Part shown: one piece after another, positions 1-6,734 of the stretch
Layout of the letters: every line of letters begins with the position of its first letter
Position numbering within the stretch: the stretch's first letter is position 1
From: Lachnospiraceae bacterium
GTDB taxonomy: Bacteria > Bacillota_A > Clostridia > Lachnospirales > Lachnospiraceae
Assembly: GCA_009774655.1 (NCBI GenBank)
Contig: VSOD01000159.1
Coordinates: 1-8,840, forward strand
Direction: 5' to 3'
DNA: 8,840 nucleotides
Notes under the pieces: generated by a model
The model's input: only the letters and a program-made list of their open reading frames with translations
Told to the model about the DNA's origin: nothing
Databases searched by the model: none
Position numbers and translations under genes: made by a program

Positions 1-1099
1 GGGTAAATATATTGGTATTGTGGAGACCGATGATTTTATAGAGCCGGATATGTACGGAACTTTATACGAATGGGCGCGGAAAAACGATGCCGATTATGTG
101 AGAGGGCTGGGGGCATTCTACAGAGAGGTCGCGGAAGGAATGGCTGCGGAGCGGCCAATCCGTTGTCCGATCAAGGATGAGGCTATGTTTGGAAAGATGC
201 TGAATCCTCAGGAATATCCTGAGTTTGTATACAGTGACAGATTTTTATGGCTTGGCCTGTACAGGGCCGGTTTTGCCAAGTCAATTCGTCTCAATGAAAC
301 GCCCGGCGCAGCGTATCAGGATATTGGGTTTATGTTGCAGGTTCACAGTAAGGCTAAAAAGGCAGTGTATGTGAATCGGACAATTTACCATTACCGCCTT
401 GATAATGCTGCTGCATCTGCGTATGATGAAAGGGCATTCCGGTTTCTTACGCAGGAGAACTCTTATAAGGAGACTTTTTTACAAAGTCTTCCTGTTGTTT
501 GGAGAAAATACAGTGCACTGGAGCTTCTTGACCAGACACTGACCCGATTTCATCATATGGCTTTCTCACAGCATTTTTGGAAAGAGGCAGTTGAGGATAT
601 AGATCGTATCAGGATATATCTGACAGATTTGTACCAGAAGGGTGTGATACAGATGGAAGATATGAATTCGAGAAACTGGGCTGGACTGCAGCTTTTTTGG
701 GAATCATCGAAATCACTGTATGACGCTTATAGATTTGATTATCTCACAAAAACATATGATGTATGTCTGCTTAGGAGAAAAATCGGAGAGAAAGAGGTTG
801 TTATTTTCGGAGGAGGAAAGAGGGGCAGGTATTGTCATATGCTTCTGAAAGCTCAGGAAATAGGAAAAATCAGGTTGTTTTGTGATAATAATTTTAATCT
901 GCAGGGAATGAAACAGCAGGGGCTTATGGTAAGCAGTCTGGCCGGAGCTTATAAATTATACCCTGATGCGGTATACGTGGTACCGGATGGTAAATATGCT
1001 GATGAGATGAGACAGCAGTTGCTGGCGTGCAGAATCGGTACGGAACAGATCGTTTCGTTTGACATAGCTGAGAATGATACATTTTTGCGAAAATTATAA
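1..1099 (+). CDS. Glycosyltransferase family 2, 3' part, with C-terminal Rossmann-like domain (5' end outside window)
   Basis: The gene is cut by the left edge. The frame is already open at base 2 and reads GKYIGIVETDDFIEPDMY, the end of a GT-A fold: the acidic ETDD stands where family 2 enzymes have the DxD-type metal and nucleotide-sugar motif. A GTG at 20 is in frame but lies inside this motif, so it is not the true start. Downstream (about 290-400) come NETPGAAYQD and YHYRLDN, an acceptor-side pattern I know from clostridial capsule glycosyltransferases. After a helical stretch, bases about 791-1063 encode a second domain with VVIFGGG and CDNN (881-892), Rossmann-like and related to the domains in the next two genes. 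Likely role: cytoplasmic transfer of a sugar from a nucleotide-sugar to a surface glycan precursor; donor and acceptor cannot be told. The next gene starts 15 bases downstream, so they are probably co-transcribed. Family assignment is confident; the tail domain's function is unknown. Confidence 0.85.
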   Translation, partial: GKYIGIVETDDFIEPDMYGTLYEWARKNDADYVRGLGAFYREVAEGMAAERPIRCPIKDEAMFGKMLNPQEYPEFVYSDRFLWLGLYRAGFAKSIRLNETPGAAYQDIGFMLQVHSKAKKAVYVNRTIYHYRLDNAAASAYDERAFRFLTQENSYKETFLQSLPVVWRKYSALELLDQTLTRFHHMAFSQHFWKEAVEDIDRIRIYLTDLYQKGVIQMEDMNSRNWAGLQLFWESSKSLYDAYRFDYLTKTYDVCLLRRKIGEKEVVIFGGGKRGRYCHMLLKAQEIGKIRLFCDNNFNLQGMKQQGLMVSSLAGAYKLYPDAVYVVPDGKYADEMRQQLLACRIGTEQIVSFDIAENDTFLRKL

Positions 1100-1114
1100 G
1101 GGAAAATAAGAGAT

Positions 1115-3481
1115 ATGGAAATGACGGCAGAGGAAGTGATCAGGAATCTCCCTAAGGCTTTGATCAACTGGTATGCGTTTGAGACAGAGGCGGAAGTACT
1201 CTTTATTTCAGGGGGGAATGCAGAGTGTGAGGTGCTTTATGAGGCGTTGCTTCATAGTGGTGTAAGTGTATATATGACCACAGTTTGCGAACTGGAAACA
1301 GAATGCGATGAGGAAAAAGGTTTAGCCGTTGCTGTGCGGGATGTAGAAAAGAGGTATGATTATATTGTGGCGGCAGGGATTCTGGAAAAGGCTGTAAATC
1401 CAGTGAAACTGCTTGTGAGGCTGCGAATGCTGCTCAAAACCTCCGGGCGCTTGCTGCTTGGAACAGAGAACCGCCTCGGAATCCGATATTTTTGTGGGGA
1501 CAAGGATGCATTTTCCTGTCATGTGCTTGATGGGATAGATGATTATGCCAGAATAGATTGGGAGAGGGAAAAGGAGATAGAAGGACGCGCCTATGCAAAA
1601 TCAGAATTGGACAGGATGTTGCGGGATGCCGGTTTTGCTGGTTTTAGGTTCTATTCGGTGCTCCCCTGCCTTACACGTCCGCAGCTTATTCTGTCAGAAA
1701 CTTATCTGCCGAAGGAACCGATCGAGATAAGGGTATTTCCACAATATAACAGTCCGGAAACGGTTTTTCTTGGAGAGGAGAGACTGTACCGTGCTCTCAT
1801 GGATAATAATATGTTCCACCAGATGGCGAATGCCTTTCTCATAGAATGTCCGGCAGAAGGGGAGCCTGTGGAGATCGATCAGATTACCGTTCAGGGAGAT
1901 CGCAGCTGTGAAGAGGCAATGGCTACCATTATCCGGTATAAGGACTATGTGGAAAAAAGGGCACTGTATCCGGAAGGACAGGGAAAAATCAATGTCCTGG
2001 CGGAGAGCGAGGCATATTTAAGGGAACACGATATTCCTGTGGTGGAGGCGAGGCTGGAAAAAAATGCATATGTGATGCCTTATATTGAAGCAGAGATTGC
2101 GACCGATTATTTTAGAAAATTACTTAAGAGCGATAAGGATGTATTTATAAAAGAGCTGGGAAAATTCAGGCAGCTTATCATAGGTTCTTCAGAACATGTT
2201 CCTTATACGGAAGTTAATTGGCGGCAGTTTGAGCCAGGATGGGAGAAGCGAAAGAAGGACGATCCAAATATTGATAAGTGGGAGAAGCTTGCTTTTGGTT
2301 CTGGAGAACAGCAGAAAGATATTGGTATCATATTGAAGAGAGGGTATGTTGATATGGTATCGCTTAACTGCTTTCATACAGATAATGGATTTTTGTTCTT
2401 TGATCAGGAATTTTATGTGGACGTATTTCCTGCGAATGCTGTTTTTATCAGGACAATCGATTTCATCTATAGAGATTGTCCGGGACTTGAGAAGTTTTAC
2501 TCGAAGGATGATGTCTTGAAATATTTTGATCTGTACGAGCATAAGGACGTGTGGCGGAGGTTTGCGAATTCATTTCTGATCAGTTTGCGTAATGAAAAGG
2601 AACTGGTCGTGTATCATCGGCTGCACAGGAGAAATGAAAAAACAGTCTGGGCGAACAGGCATAGAATGGACTATACACAGGAAGAATATGATAGATTGTT
2701 TACTAATATATTTAAGGATGCAGAACATAAGAGACTTTATTTGTTTGGTTCAGGCTATTATGCGGAGAGGTTTATTGCGCAATTTAGTCAATATTATCAG
2801 ATTGCGGGCATTGTGGATAACAATAAAGAAAAATGGGGACAGAAAGTCTCTGGTATAGAAATTTATCCTCCTTCGCGGCTGAAGAACGTAGATGTTCCTT
2901 TTAAGGTTTTCATTTGTATTAAGGCTTTTGAAGATGTACTTCTGCAGCTTAAACAAATGGAGATCAGAAGCATCTCGGTTTATAATCCGCAGATAGATTA
3001 TGAAAGACCTGTCCGGCTGGAACGCAGGCAGGAAGATGCGGAGCCGAAGAGATACCATGTTGGCTATGTGGCAGGTGTATTTGATCTGTTTCATATTGGG
3101 CACCTGAATCTTCTGCGGCGGGCAAAGGAGCAGTGTGATTATCTGATTGCCGGCGTAGTAACGGACGAACAGGTGATAGCGGCCAAGAAAACGAAGCCCT
3201 ATATTGCATTTAAGGAGCGCCTGGCAATCGTACAGGCGTGCAGATATGTGGACGAGGCTGTGGAAATTCCAGCTGACAAGCCGGGGACGGAGGATGCTTT
3301 TTACAGGTATCATTTTGATGCACAGTTTTCGGGAAGTGACTATGCAGATGACCCGTTTTGGCTTGCAAAAAAAGCTTTTTTACAACAGCATGGTTCTGAT
3401 CTGGTATTCTTTCCCTATACGCAGGGTACGAGTTCGACGGAGATCAAAGGTCAATTAAGTGATAGTGAGAGGAATAAATAA
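1115..3481 (+). CDS. Four-domain fusion: methyltransferase-like, kinase-like, Rossmann-like, HxGH cytidylyltransferase
   Basis: 788 residues. (1) About 15-245: SAM-methyltransferase-like fold (YDYIVAAGILE, LLKTSGRLLLG, NRLGIRYFCG), but the glycine loop is degenerate (FISGGNAE, 30-37). (2) About 258-535: kinase-like domain of the choline/aminoglycoside type, with candidate ATP lysine K281, a DMVSLN catalytic loop (D413, N418) and a DFG-like FFDQEF (D430). Methyltransferase followed by kinase recalls WbdD, the O-antigen chain terminator; this is analogy, not proven homology. (3) About 537-628: YLFGSG...VDNN Rossmann-like domain. (4) About 646-786: cytidylyltransferase of the TagD/Pcyt type, with GVFDLFHIGH (654-663), ERLAIV and GTSSTEI. 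Kinase plus cytidylyltransferase suggests phosphorylation and then CDP activation of one small molecule (a polyol, amino-alcohol or sugar); the substrate is unknown. The ATG at 1115 follows AAGGGA by 11 bases; an ATG at 1121 is a near-equal alternative. The stop overlaps the next ATG by one base (TAATG), implying translational coupling. Confidence 0.8.
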   Translation: MEMTAEEVIRNLPKALINWYAFETEAEVLFISGGNAECEVLYEALLHSGVSVYMTTVCELETECDEEKGLAVAVRDVEKRYDYIVAAGILEKAVNPVKLLVRLRMLLKTSGRLLLGTENRLGIRYFCGDKDAFSCHVLDGIDDYARIDWEREKEIEGRAYAKSELDRMLRDAGFAGFRFYSVLPCLTRPQLILSETYLPKEPIEIRVFPQYNSPETVFLGEERLYRALMDNNMFHQMANAFLIECPAEGEPVEIDQITVQGDRSCEEAMATIIRYKDYVEKRALYPEGQGKINVLAESEAYLREHDIPVVEARLEKNAYVMPYIEAEIATDYFRKLLKSDKDVFIKELGKFRQLIIGSSEHVPYTEVNWRQFEPGWEKRKKDDPNIDKWEKLAFGSGEQQKDIGIILKRGYVDMVSLNCFHTDNGFLFFDQEFYVDVFPANAVFIRTIDFIYRDCPGLEKFYSKDDVLKYFDLYEHKDVWRRFANSFLISLRNEKELVVYHRLHRRNEKTVWANRHRMDYTQEEYDRLFTNIFKDAEHKRLYLFGSGYYAERFIAQFSQYYQIAGIVDNNKEKWGQKVSGIEIYPPSRLKNVDVPFKVFICIKAFEDVLLQLKQMEIRSISVYNPQIDYERPVRLERRQEDAEPKRYHVGYVAGVFDLFHIGHLNLLRRAKEQCDYLIAGVVTDEQVIAAKKTKPYIAFKERLAIVQACRYVDEAVEIPADKPGTEDAFYRYHFDAQFSGSDYADDPFWLAKKAFLQQHGSDLVFFPYTQGTSSTEIKGQLSDSERNK

Positions 3482-4746
3482 TGAATATAAGCTGCCAGAG
3501 CATTATCAATCCAGAAAGGCCTATGCAAGGGGTCATAGATCTTGGGAGGGCGGAATTTGAAGGTATATTATTGTGCGCGAGCGCACATTTTCCAAGGTCG
3601 GGGTATATGCATGACAGTTACGGTATGTCACGCAATAAAAGCAGAGAAGAATGGCTGGGAAAAAAATATTCCCCTGAAACGATTGGAGAACGATATGCGG
3701 AATTGATCGGAAAATGTGGAGAGAATCATATTCGCATCTCTGCCATAGGTACACCAAGTCTTCCTTATAAAGCAGGCGAGGAGAACAATTATATTGCCTT
3801 TATGAAAAGATGCGCTGTGCAAGGCATCAGGTTGTGCGGGAAGATAGGATGTCATTATATGGTTGTGCCTCCTTTGCAGACAGGAAATAAACAGGTATGG
3901 GAGATTAATCGAGAATTTTATCTCATGCTTGTGAAAACAGCAAAGGAATATGGTATACATATACTGCTTAAAAATCAGGGGAAAGAAGTTGGCGGACGGT
4001 TTGTGAGAGGCATTTGCTCAGAATCGTTTCAGGCGGTGGAATGGATTGACAGGCTGAACGGTGAAGTGGAGGAGGATTTGTTTGGCTTTTGCCTGGATAC
4101 CGGAATATGCGGTTTGTGTGGAAATAATATACATGAATTTATTTCGGGACTTGGACAGAGAATCAAGATGGTAATTTTGAAAGATTGTACATGGCAGAAA
4201 GAAGCTGCATTGCTGCCCTTTACATGTGCAGATTCCGGAACGGACTGGCTGGGAGTAATACGAGGGCTTAGGGATATTGATTTTAATGGTGAACTTGTAA
4301 TTGACTTTTCCGATACGATGAGGGCATTTTCACCGTTATTGCGGCCGACGCTTTATAAACTTGCAAAAGAGACAGCTAAATATTTTGAATGGCAGATTGG
4401 GCTGGAACAGGGGATGAAGAGATATAAAAGCGTAGTCCTTTTCGGTGCCGGAAATATGTGCCGTAATTATATGAAGAATTACGGGGAAAAGTATCCACCA
4501 CTGTTTACCTGTGATAATAATTCAAAATTGTGGGGAACGGAATTTTGTGGACTGGAAGTAAAAAATCCAGAGGCGTTGAAAGAACTTCCGGAAGATTGCG
4601 GAATATTTATCTGCAATATTTATTACCGTGAAATAGAAGAGCAGCTTCGCGCATTAGGGATCAAACGAAATATTGAATATTTTAATGATGAGTATATGTC
4701 ATCGTTTGATTTTAACCGGCTGGACATCATGGCAAGAGACCGATAA
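3481..4746 (+). CDS. TIM-barrel sugar isomerase-like pseudoenzyme with C-terminal Rossmann-like domain
   Basis: 421 residues. Residues 1-305 align end to end with the intact xylose-isomerase-like protein at 5528-6475 (shared KE.GI, GFC.DTG, TDW.G.IRGLR), so this is the AP-endonuclease-2/sugar isomerase TIM barrel. The expected metal and catalytic residues are replaced: E163, H208, H231, H233, H242 and E279 of the paralogue correspond here to K164, I209, I232, K234, A243 and S277. H83 and H124 also appear lost (loosely aligned with T91 and P130); only D206 remains. It is therefore unlikely to be a metal-dependent isomerase and may bind ligand or partner. Residues 315-404 form an added Rossmann-like domain (VVLFGAG, CDNN at 344-347) like those in the two upstream proteins; the live paralogue lacks it. 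GAGAGGAA (3467-3474) is a good ribosome binding site, and the start overlaps the upstream stop. The fold assignment is solid; the inactive state is inferred by hand alignment. Confidence 0.78.
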   Translation: MNISCQSIINPERPMQGVIDLGRAEFEGILLCASAHFPRSGYMHDSYGMSRNKSREEWLGKKYSPETIGERYAELIGKCGENHIRISAIGTPSLPYKAGEENNYIAFMKRCAVQGIRLCGKIGCHYMVVPPLQTGNKQVWEINREFYLMLVKTAKEYGIHILLKNQGKEVGGRFVRGICSESFQAVEWIDRLNGEVEEDLFGFCLDTGICGLCGNNIHEFISGLGQRIKMVILKDCTWQKEAALLPFTCADSGTDWLGVIRGLRDIDFNGELVIDFSDTMRAFSPLLRPTLYKLAKETAKYFEWQIGLEQGMKRYKSVVLFGAGNMCRNYMKNYGEKYPPLFTCDNNSKLWGTEFCGLEVKNPEALKELPEDCGIFICNIYYREIEEQLRALGIKRNIEYFNDEYMSSFDFNRLDIMARDR

Positions 4747-4807
4747 GGTATTAAAGGCTGTCAGCATTCGGTGGTCTTTACTTGAAATAAGATGAGGAAG
4801 AATAGGG

Positions 4808-5523
4808 ATGGATGTGCATAGAAGAGATTTGTTTATTGCCAGGGAGAATATGACGTCTGTTTATGAATTGACATCAGTTTCAAATTTACCTGATATAGCA
4901 TACTATCATTTTATGAATTTTGAGGATGAAGTATTGTATTTGCTTAATGAAGGGGAAATATCAGGAGTATTGTCCATCGGAGATTTGGAGCGGTTTTTTG
5001 ACAGCGGTGGGAATCAACTTGAAATAAATCAAAATTATACATCAATAAGTGCAGTTGATTATGATACAGCAGAAAGATTTCTTGAAAATTCGATCACAAT
5101 TAATGAGATTCCAATTGTGGCAGAACGAGGAATTCTTGTGGGAATTATTAGAAAAGAGAAAACCAAAGCTCTTCGGGATCAACAAAGGCGTGAACTTGAA
5201 GCGGCCAGAAGAGGAGAAGGTATTTGGCGCCGAGGAGAAATGTGGCGGTTTGTTAATGAAACGAGAGCTTCAGTTTTTCTTTATACATATTCTGACAAAA
5301 AGGTTTTGAAGCAATTAGAGTGTGAAGATAAGCAAATTGCACACTGCCAAAGTTTGGGGTTGATGTAATTGAATTTCCAAGGGTCTTGTCGGGTGAAAAG
5401 GAGATAATCAGCGCTACCTCGGTGAGGAAGGCAATGCAGGAAGAAAATATGAGCAGGATTGAAGAACTCTGCCCGGAGAGTACGGTGGTATATTTAAAAG
5501 AGCAATTAAGTTGGAAGGGATAG
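4808..5523 (+). pseudogene. Broken CBS-like / CitC-type nucleotidyltransferase gene (internal deletion plus frameshift)
   Basis: The open frame 4808-5368 (186 residues, ATG preceded by GAGGAAG at 4794-4800) starts with a region resembling a CBS or sensor module: GVLSIGDLERFF near residue 60 and NEIPIVAERGILVGIIR near 98-115. It then has a charged helical stretch and RASVFLYTYSD. It stops at a TAA (5366-5368). Another frame, open from 5332 to the TAG at 5521-5523, continues with LPKFGVDVIEFPR, ISATSVRKAM and ELCPESTVVYL, which closely matches the last 50 or so residues of citrate-lyase ligase (CitC)-type nucleotidyltransferases. The nucleotide-binding GxFxPxxxGH core that should precede this tail is absent. 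The simplest reading is an in-place deletion that removed the core and shifted the frame. The 186-residue product could still be made and might act alone as a regulator. The intact isomerase gene follows five bases after the relic. The relic is confident; the ancestral substrate is unknown. Confidence 0.6.
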
Positions 5524-5527
5524 CAAT

Positions 5528-6475
5528 ATGCTTAAACTTGGAGTTCAGACAAATAATATAATAGAAGATGACTGCCCACAGACTGGTTTCGCTACATTAA
5601 AACGAGCCGGTTTTTCCTGTGCTGATTTTTCTCTGAACAGATATCTCAAGAACACTGATATCTACAAATCGGAAATAAATCAGTTCTTCTCTCAATCGAT
5701 TCAGGAGTTGGAAAGTATTTTTTACCCGCATAAATTGGGAGCAGAGAAAGCGCAAATAACAATCAATCAAATGCATATGCCTTACCCGCTCTATGTACCG
5801 GGAGAAGACAAGGAAATAAATGAGTATCTTCAGGAAGTGGTGGCACCAAAGAGTATGGCTCTTTGTTCCTTTTTCCAGTGCCCTTATATTGTGATACATG
5901 GTTATAAACTTGCCCGATATTGGGGGTCGGAGATTAAAGAGTGGGAACAGACAGAGAAATTTCTTGATACGATGTTACCTATGGCAAAGGAGATGGGGAT
6001 TATCGTTTGTATCGAGAATTTATATGACAGTGTAGGAAGCCATCTAGTGGAAGGTTCATGTTGTAATGCAGCCAAGGCCGCAGAGCGGATTGACAGAATC
6101 AATGAGAAGTATCATGCGGAGGTTCTGGGATTTTGTTTTGATACAGGGCACGCCAATCTGCTGGGAATAGACTTTGAGGATTTTATCACAACGCTTGGTC
6201 ATAGGTTGAAGGTTCTGCACATTCATGATAATGACGGCAGACAGGATCTTCATCAGATACCATTTACATTTACGGCGACTCGGGAGAATAAATCATCTAC
6301 GGACTGGGAGGGATTTATCAGAGGACTTCGCAATATTTATTTTGATGCAGTACTTAGTTTTGAGACTGCGCCGGTGCTAAGTGCTTTTCCGGAGGAGATG
6401 AAGGAGACGGTATTAGGATTTATTGCACAGATAGGAAGATATTTCGCGGAAAGAATAACGAAAAACCGCTTATGA
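5528..6475 (+). CDS. Xylose-isomerase-like TIM-barrel sugar phosphate isomerase/epimerase
   Basis: 315 residues, a typical length for the AP-endonuclease-2 superfamily of sugar isomerases and epimerases. All expected metal and acid-base positions are visible: MHMPYP (H83), IVIHGY (H124), CIENL (E163), FCFDTGHANLLG (D205, H208), VLHIHDNDG (H231, H233, D234), a later H242, and LSFE (E279). Such proteins use a divalent metal to interconvert or dehydrate sugars, polyols or sugar phosphates in the cytoplasm; the exact substrate cannot be read from the sequence. The start at 5528 is well supported by GGAAGGGA (5513-5520) seven bases upstream. It is the last gene of the operon before a 259-base gap. 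Context next to a kinase-cytidylyltransferase fusion suggests that it supplies the small molecule to be activated. It is the apparently active partner of the inactive homologue at 3481-4746. Confidence 0.85.
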   Translation: MLKLGVQTNNIIEDDCPQTGFATLKRAGFSCADFSLNRYLKNTDIYKSEINQFFSQSIQELESIFYPHKLGAEKAQITINQMHMPYPLYVPGEDKEINEYLQEVVAPKSMALCSFFQCPYIVIHGYKLARYWGSEIKEWEQTEKFLDTMLPMAKEMGIIVCIENLYDSVGSHLVEGSCCNAAKAAERIDRINEKYHAEVLGFCFDTGHANLLGIDFEDFITTLGHRLKVLHIHDNDGRQDLHQIPFTFTATRENKSSTDWEGFIRGLRNIYFDAVLSFETAPVLSAFPEEMKETVLGFIAQIGRYFAERITKNRL

Positions 6476-6491
6476 TTCTTTGCAAAACATC

Positions 6492-6520
6492 TTGTATTCA
6501 AGAAAATTGTATGCTATACT
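6492..6520 (+). promoter_or_regulatory. Predicted sigma-A promoter with extended -10, upstream of the PD-(D/E)XK gene
   Basis: TTGTAT (6492-6497), a 17-base spacer and TATACT (6515-6520), with the extended -10 TG at 6512-6513. Transcription would start near 6527 and give a leader of about 208 bases before the ATG at 6735. A five-base hairpin (TCTTG/CAAGA, 6490-6503) overlaps the -35 and could be an operator, but that is speculative. A near-copy of this promoter lies at 7870-7898. Confidence 0.55.
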
Positions 6521-6526
6521 TCTTTC

Positions 6527-6734
6527 ATTAAACAAATCTTGATTCTTTCATGTGCATATTTTGATGCTAAATTATCCGAGTACATCTGTTTTATGCTGTA
6601 GCATAAGGCGGCATCATCAGCGCGGTCGGGCAGTTCTGCCGAAGATTCTCATTTGTTTGGCAGGACTGTTACAATAGCGTTTTTCTCATTCATTGTAACA
6701 GATTCCTGCAGTAAATTGATAAGGGAGGTTTACA
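6527..6734 (+). promoter_or_regulatory. Structured 5' leader with several hairpins (candidate cis-regulatory RNA)
   Basis: This 208-base stretch holds no gene. It contains TTATGC/GCATAA around a TGTA loop (6591-6606), GGCAG/CTGCC with a TT loop or bulged variant (6626-6642), and a long stem. The long stem joins CAGGACTGTTACAAT (6661-6675) to ATTGTAACAG, two bulged bases and TCCTG (6692-6708), around a 16-base loop. CTGCC at 6636-6640 could instead pair with GGCAG at 6659-6663, which would break both the second and the third hairpin, so two alternative folds exist. The long stem ends 15 bases before the AAGGGAGG ribosome binding site (6721-6728). No known riboswitch class was recognised. The 10-bp perfect repeat could equally be a DNA operator. 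Confidence 0.4.

Noticed and set aside
20..22. GTG at 20 as the start of the glycosyltransferase
   Set aside because: The frame is open upstream and the preceding codons (GKYIGI) belong to the conserved family 2 motif, so the true start is outside the window.
2750..3313. 187-codon open frame on the minus strand
   Set aside because: It lies wholly inside the fusion-protein gene, has no family motifs or ribosome binding site, and is opposite clear domain motifs (DNN, HxGH).
3367..3381. A7-GC-T6 palindrome
   Set aside because: It has no loop for a terminator stem and lies inside the cytidylyltransferase coding region; kept only as a possible slippage point.
4747..4807. Possible terminator or promoter between the pseudo-isomerase and the next gene
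   Set aside because: No stem followed by a T run and no -35/-10 pair with proper spacing; only a ribosome binding site (GAGGAAG) is supported.
5049..5309. 86-codon open frame, plus strand, second frame
   Set aside because: It overlaps the CBS-like ORF, which carries the recognisable motifs; this frame has none.
5353..5359. TTTGGGG as a possible -1 ribosomal frameshift site joining 4808-5368 to the CitC-like tail
   Set aside because: It fits X XXY YYZ formally and the shift direction is right, but GGG is a poor slippery codon, and the joined protein would still lack the nucleotide-binding core, so deletion is the simpler explanation.
6445..6480. Terminator at the end of the isomerase gene
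   Set aside because: GCGG and CCGC flank a 16-base loop, but the stem is only four pairs and is not followed by a T run.
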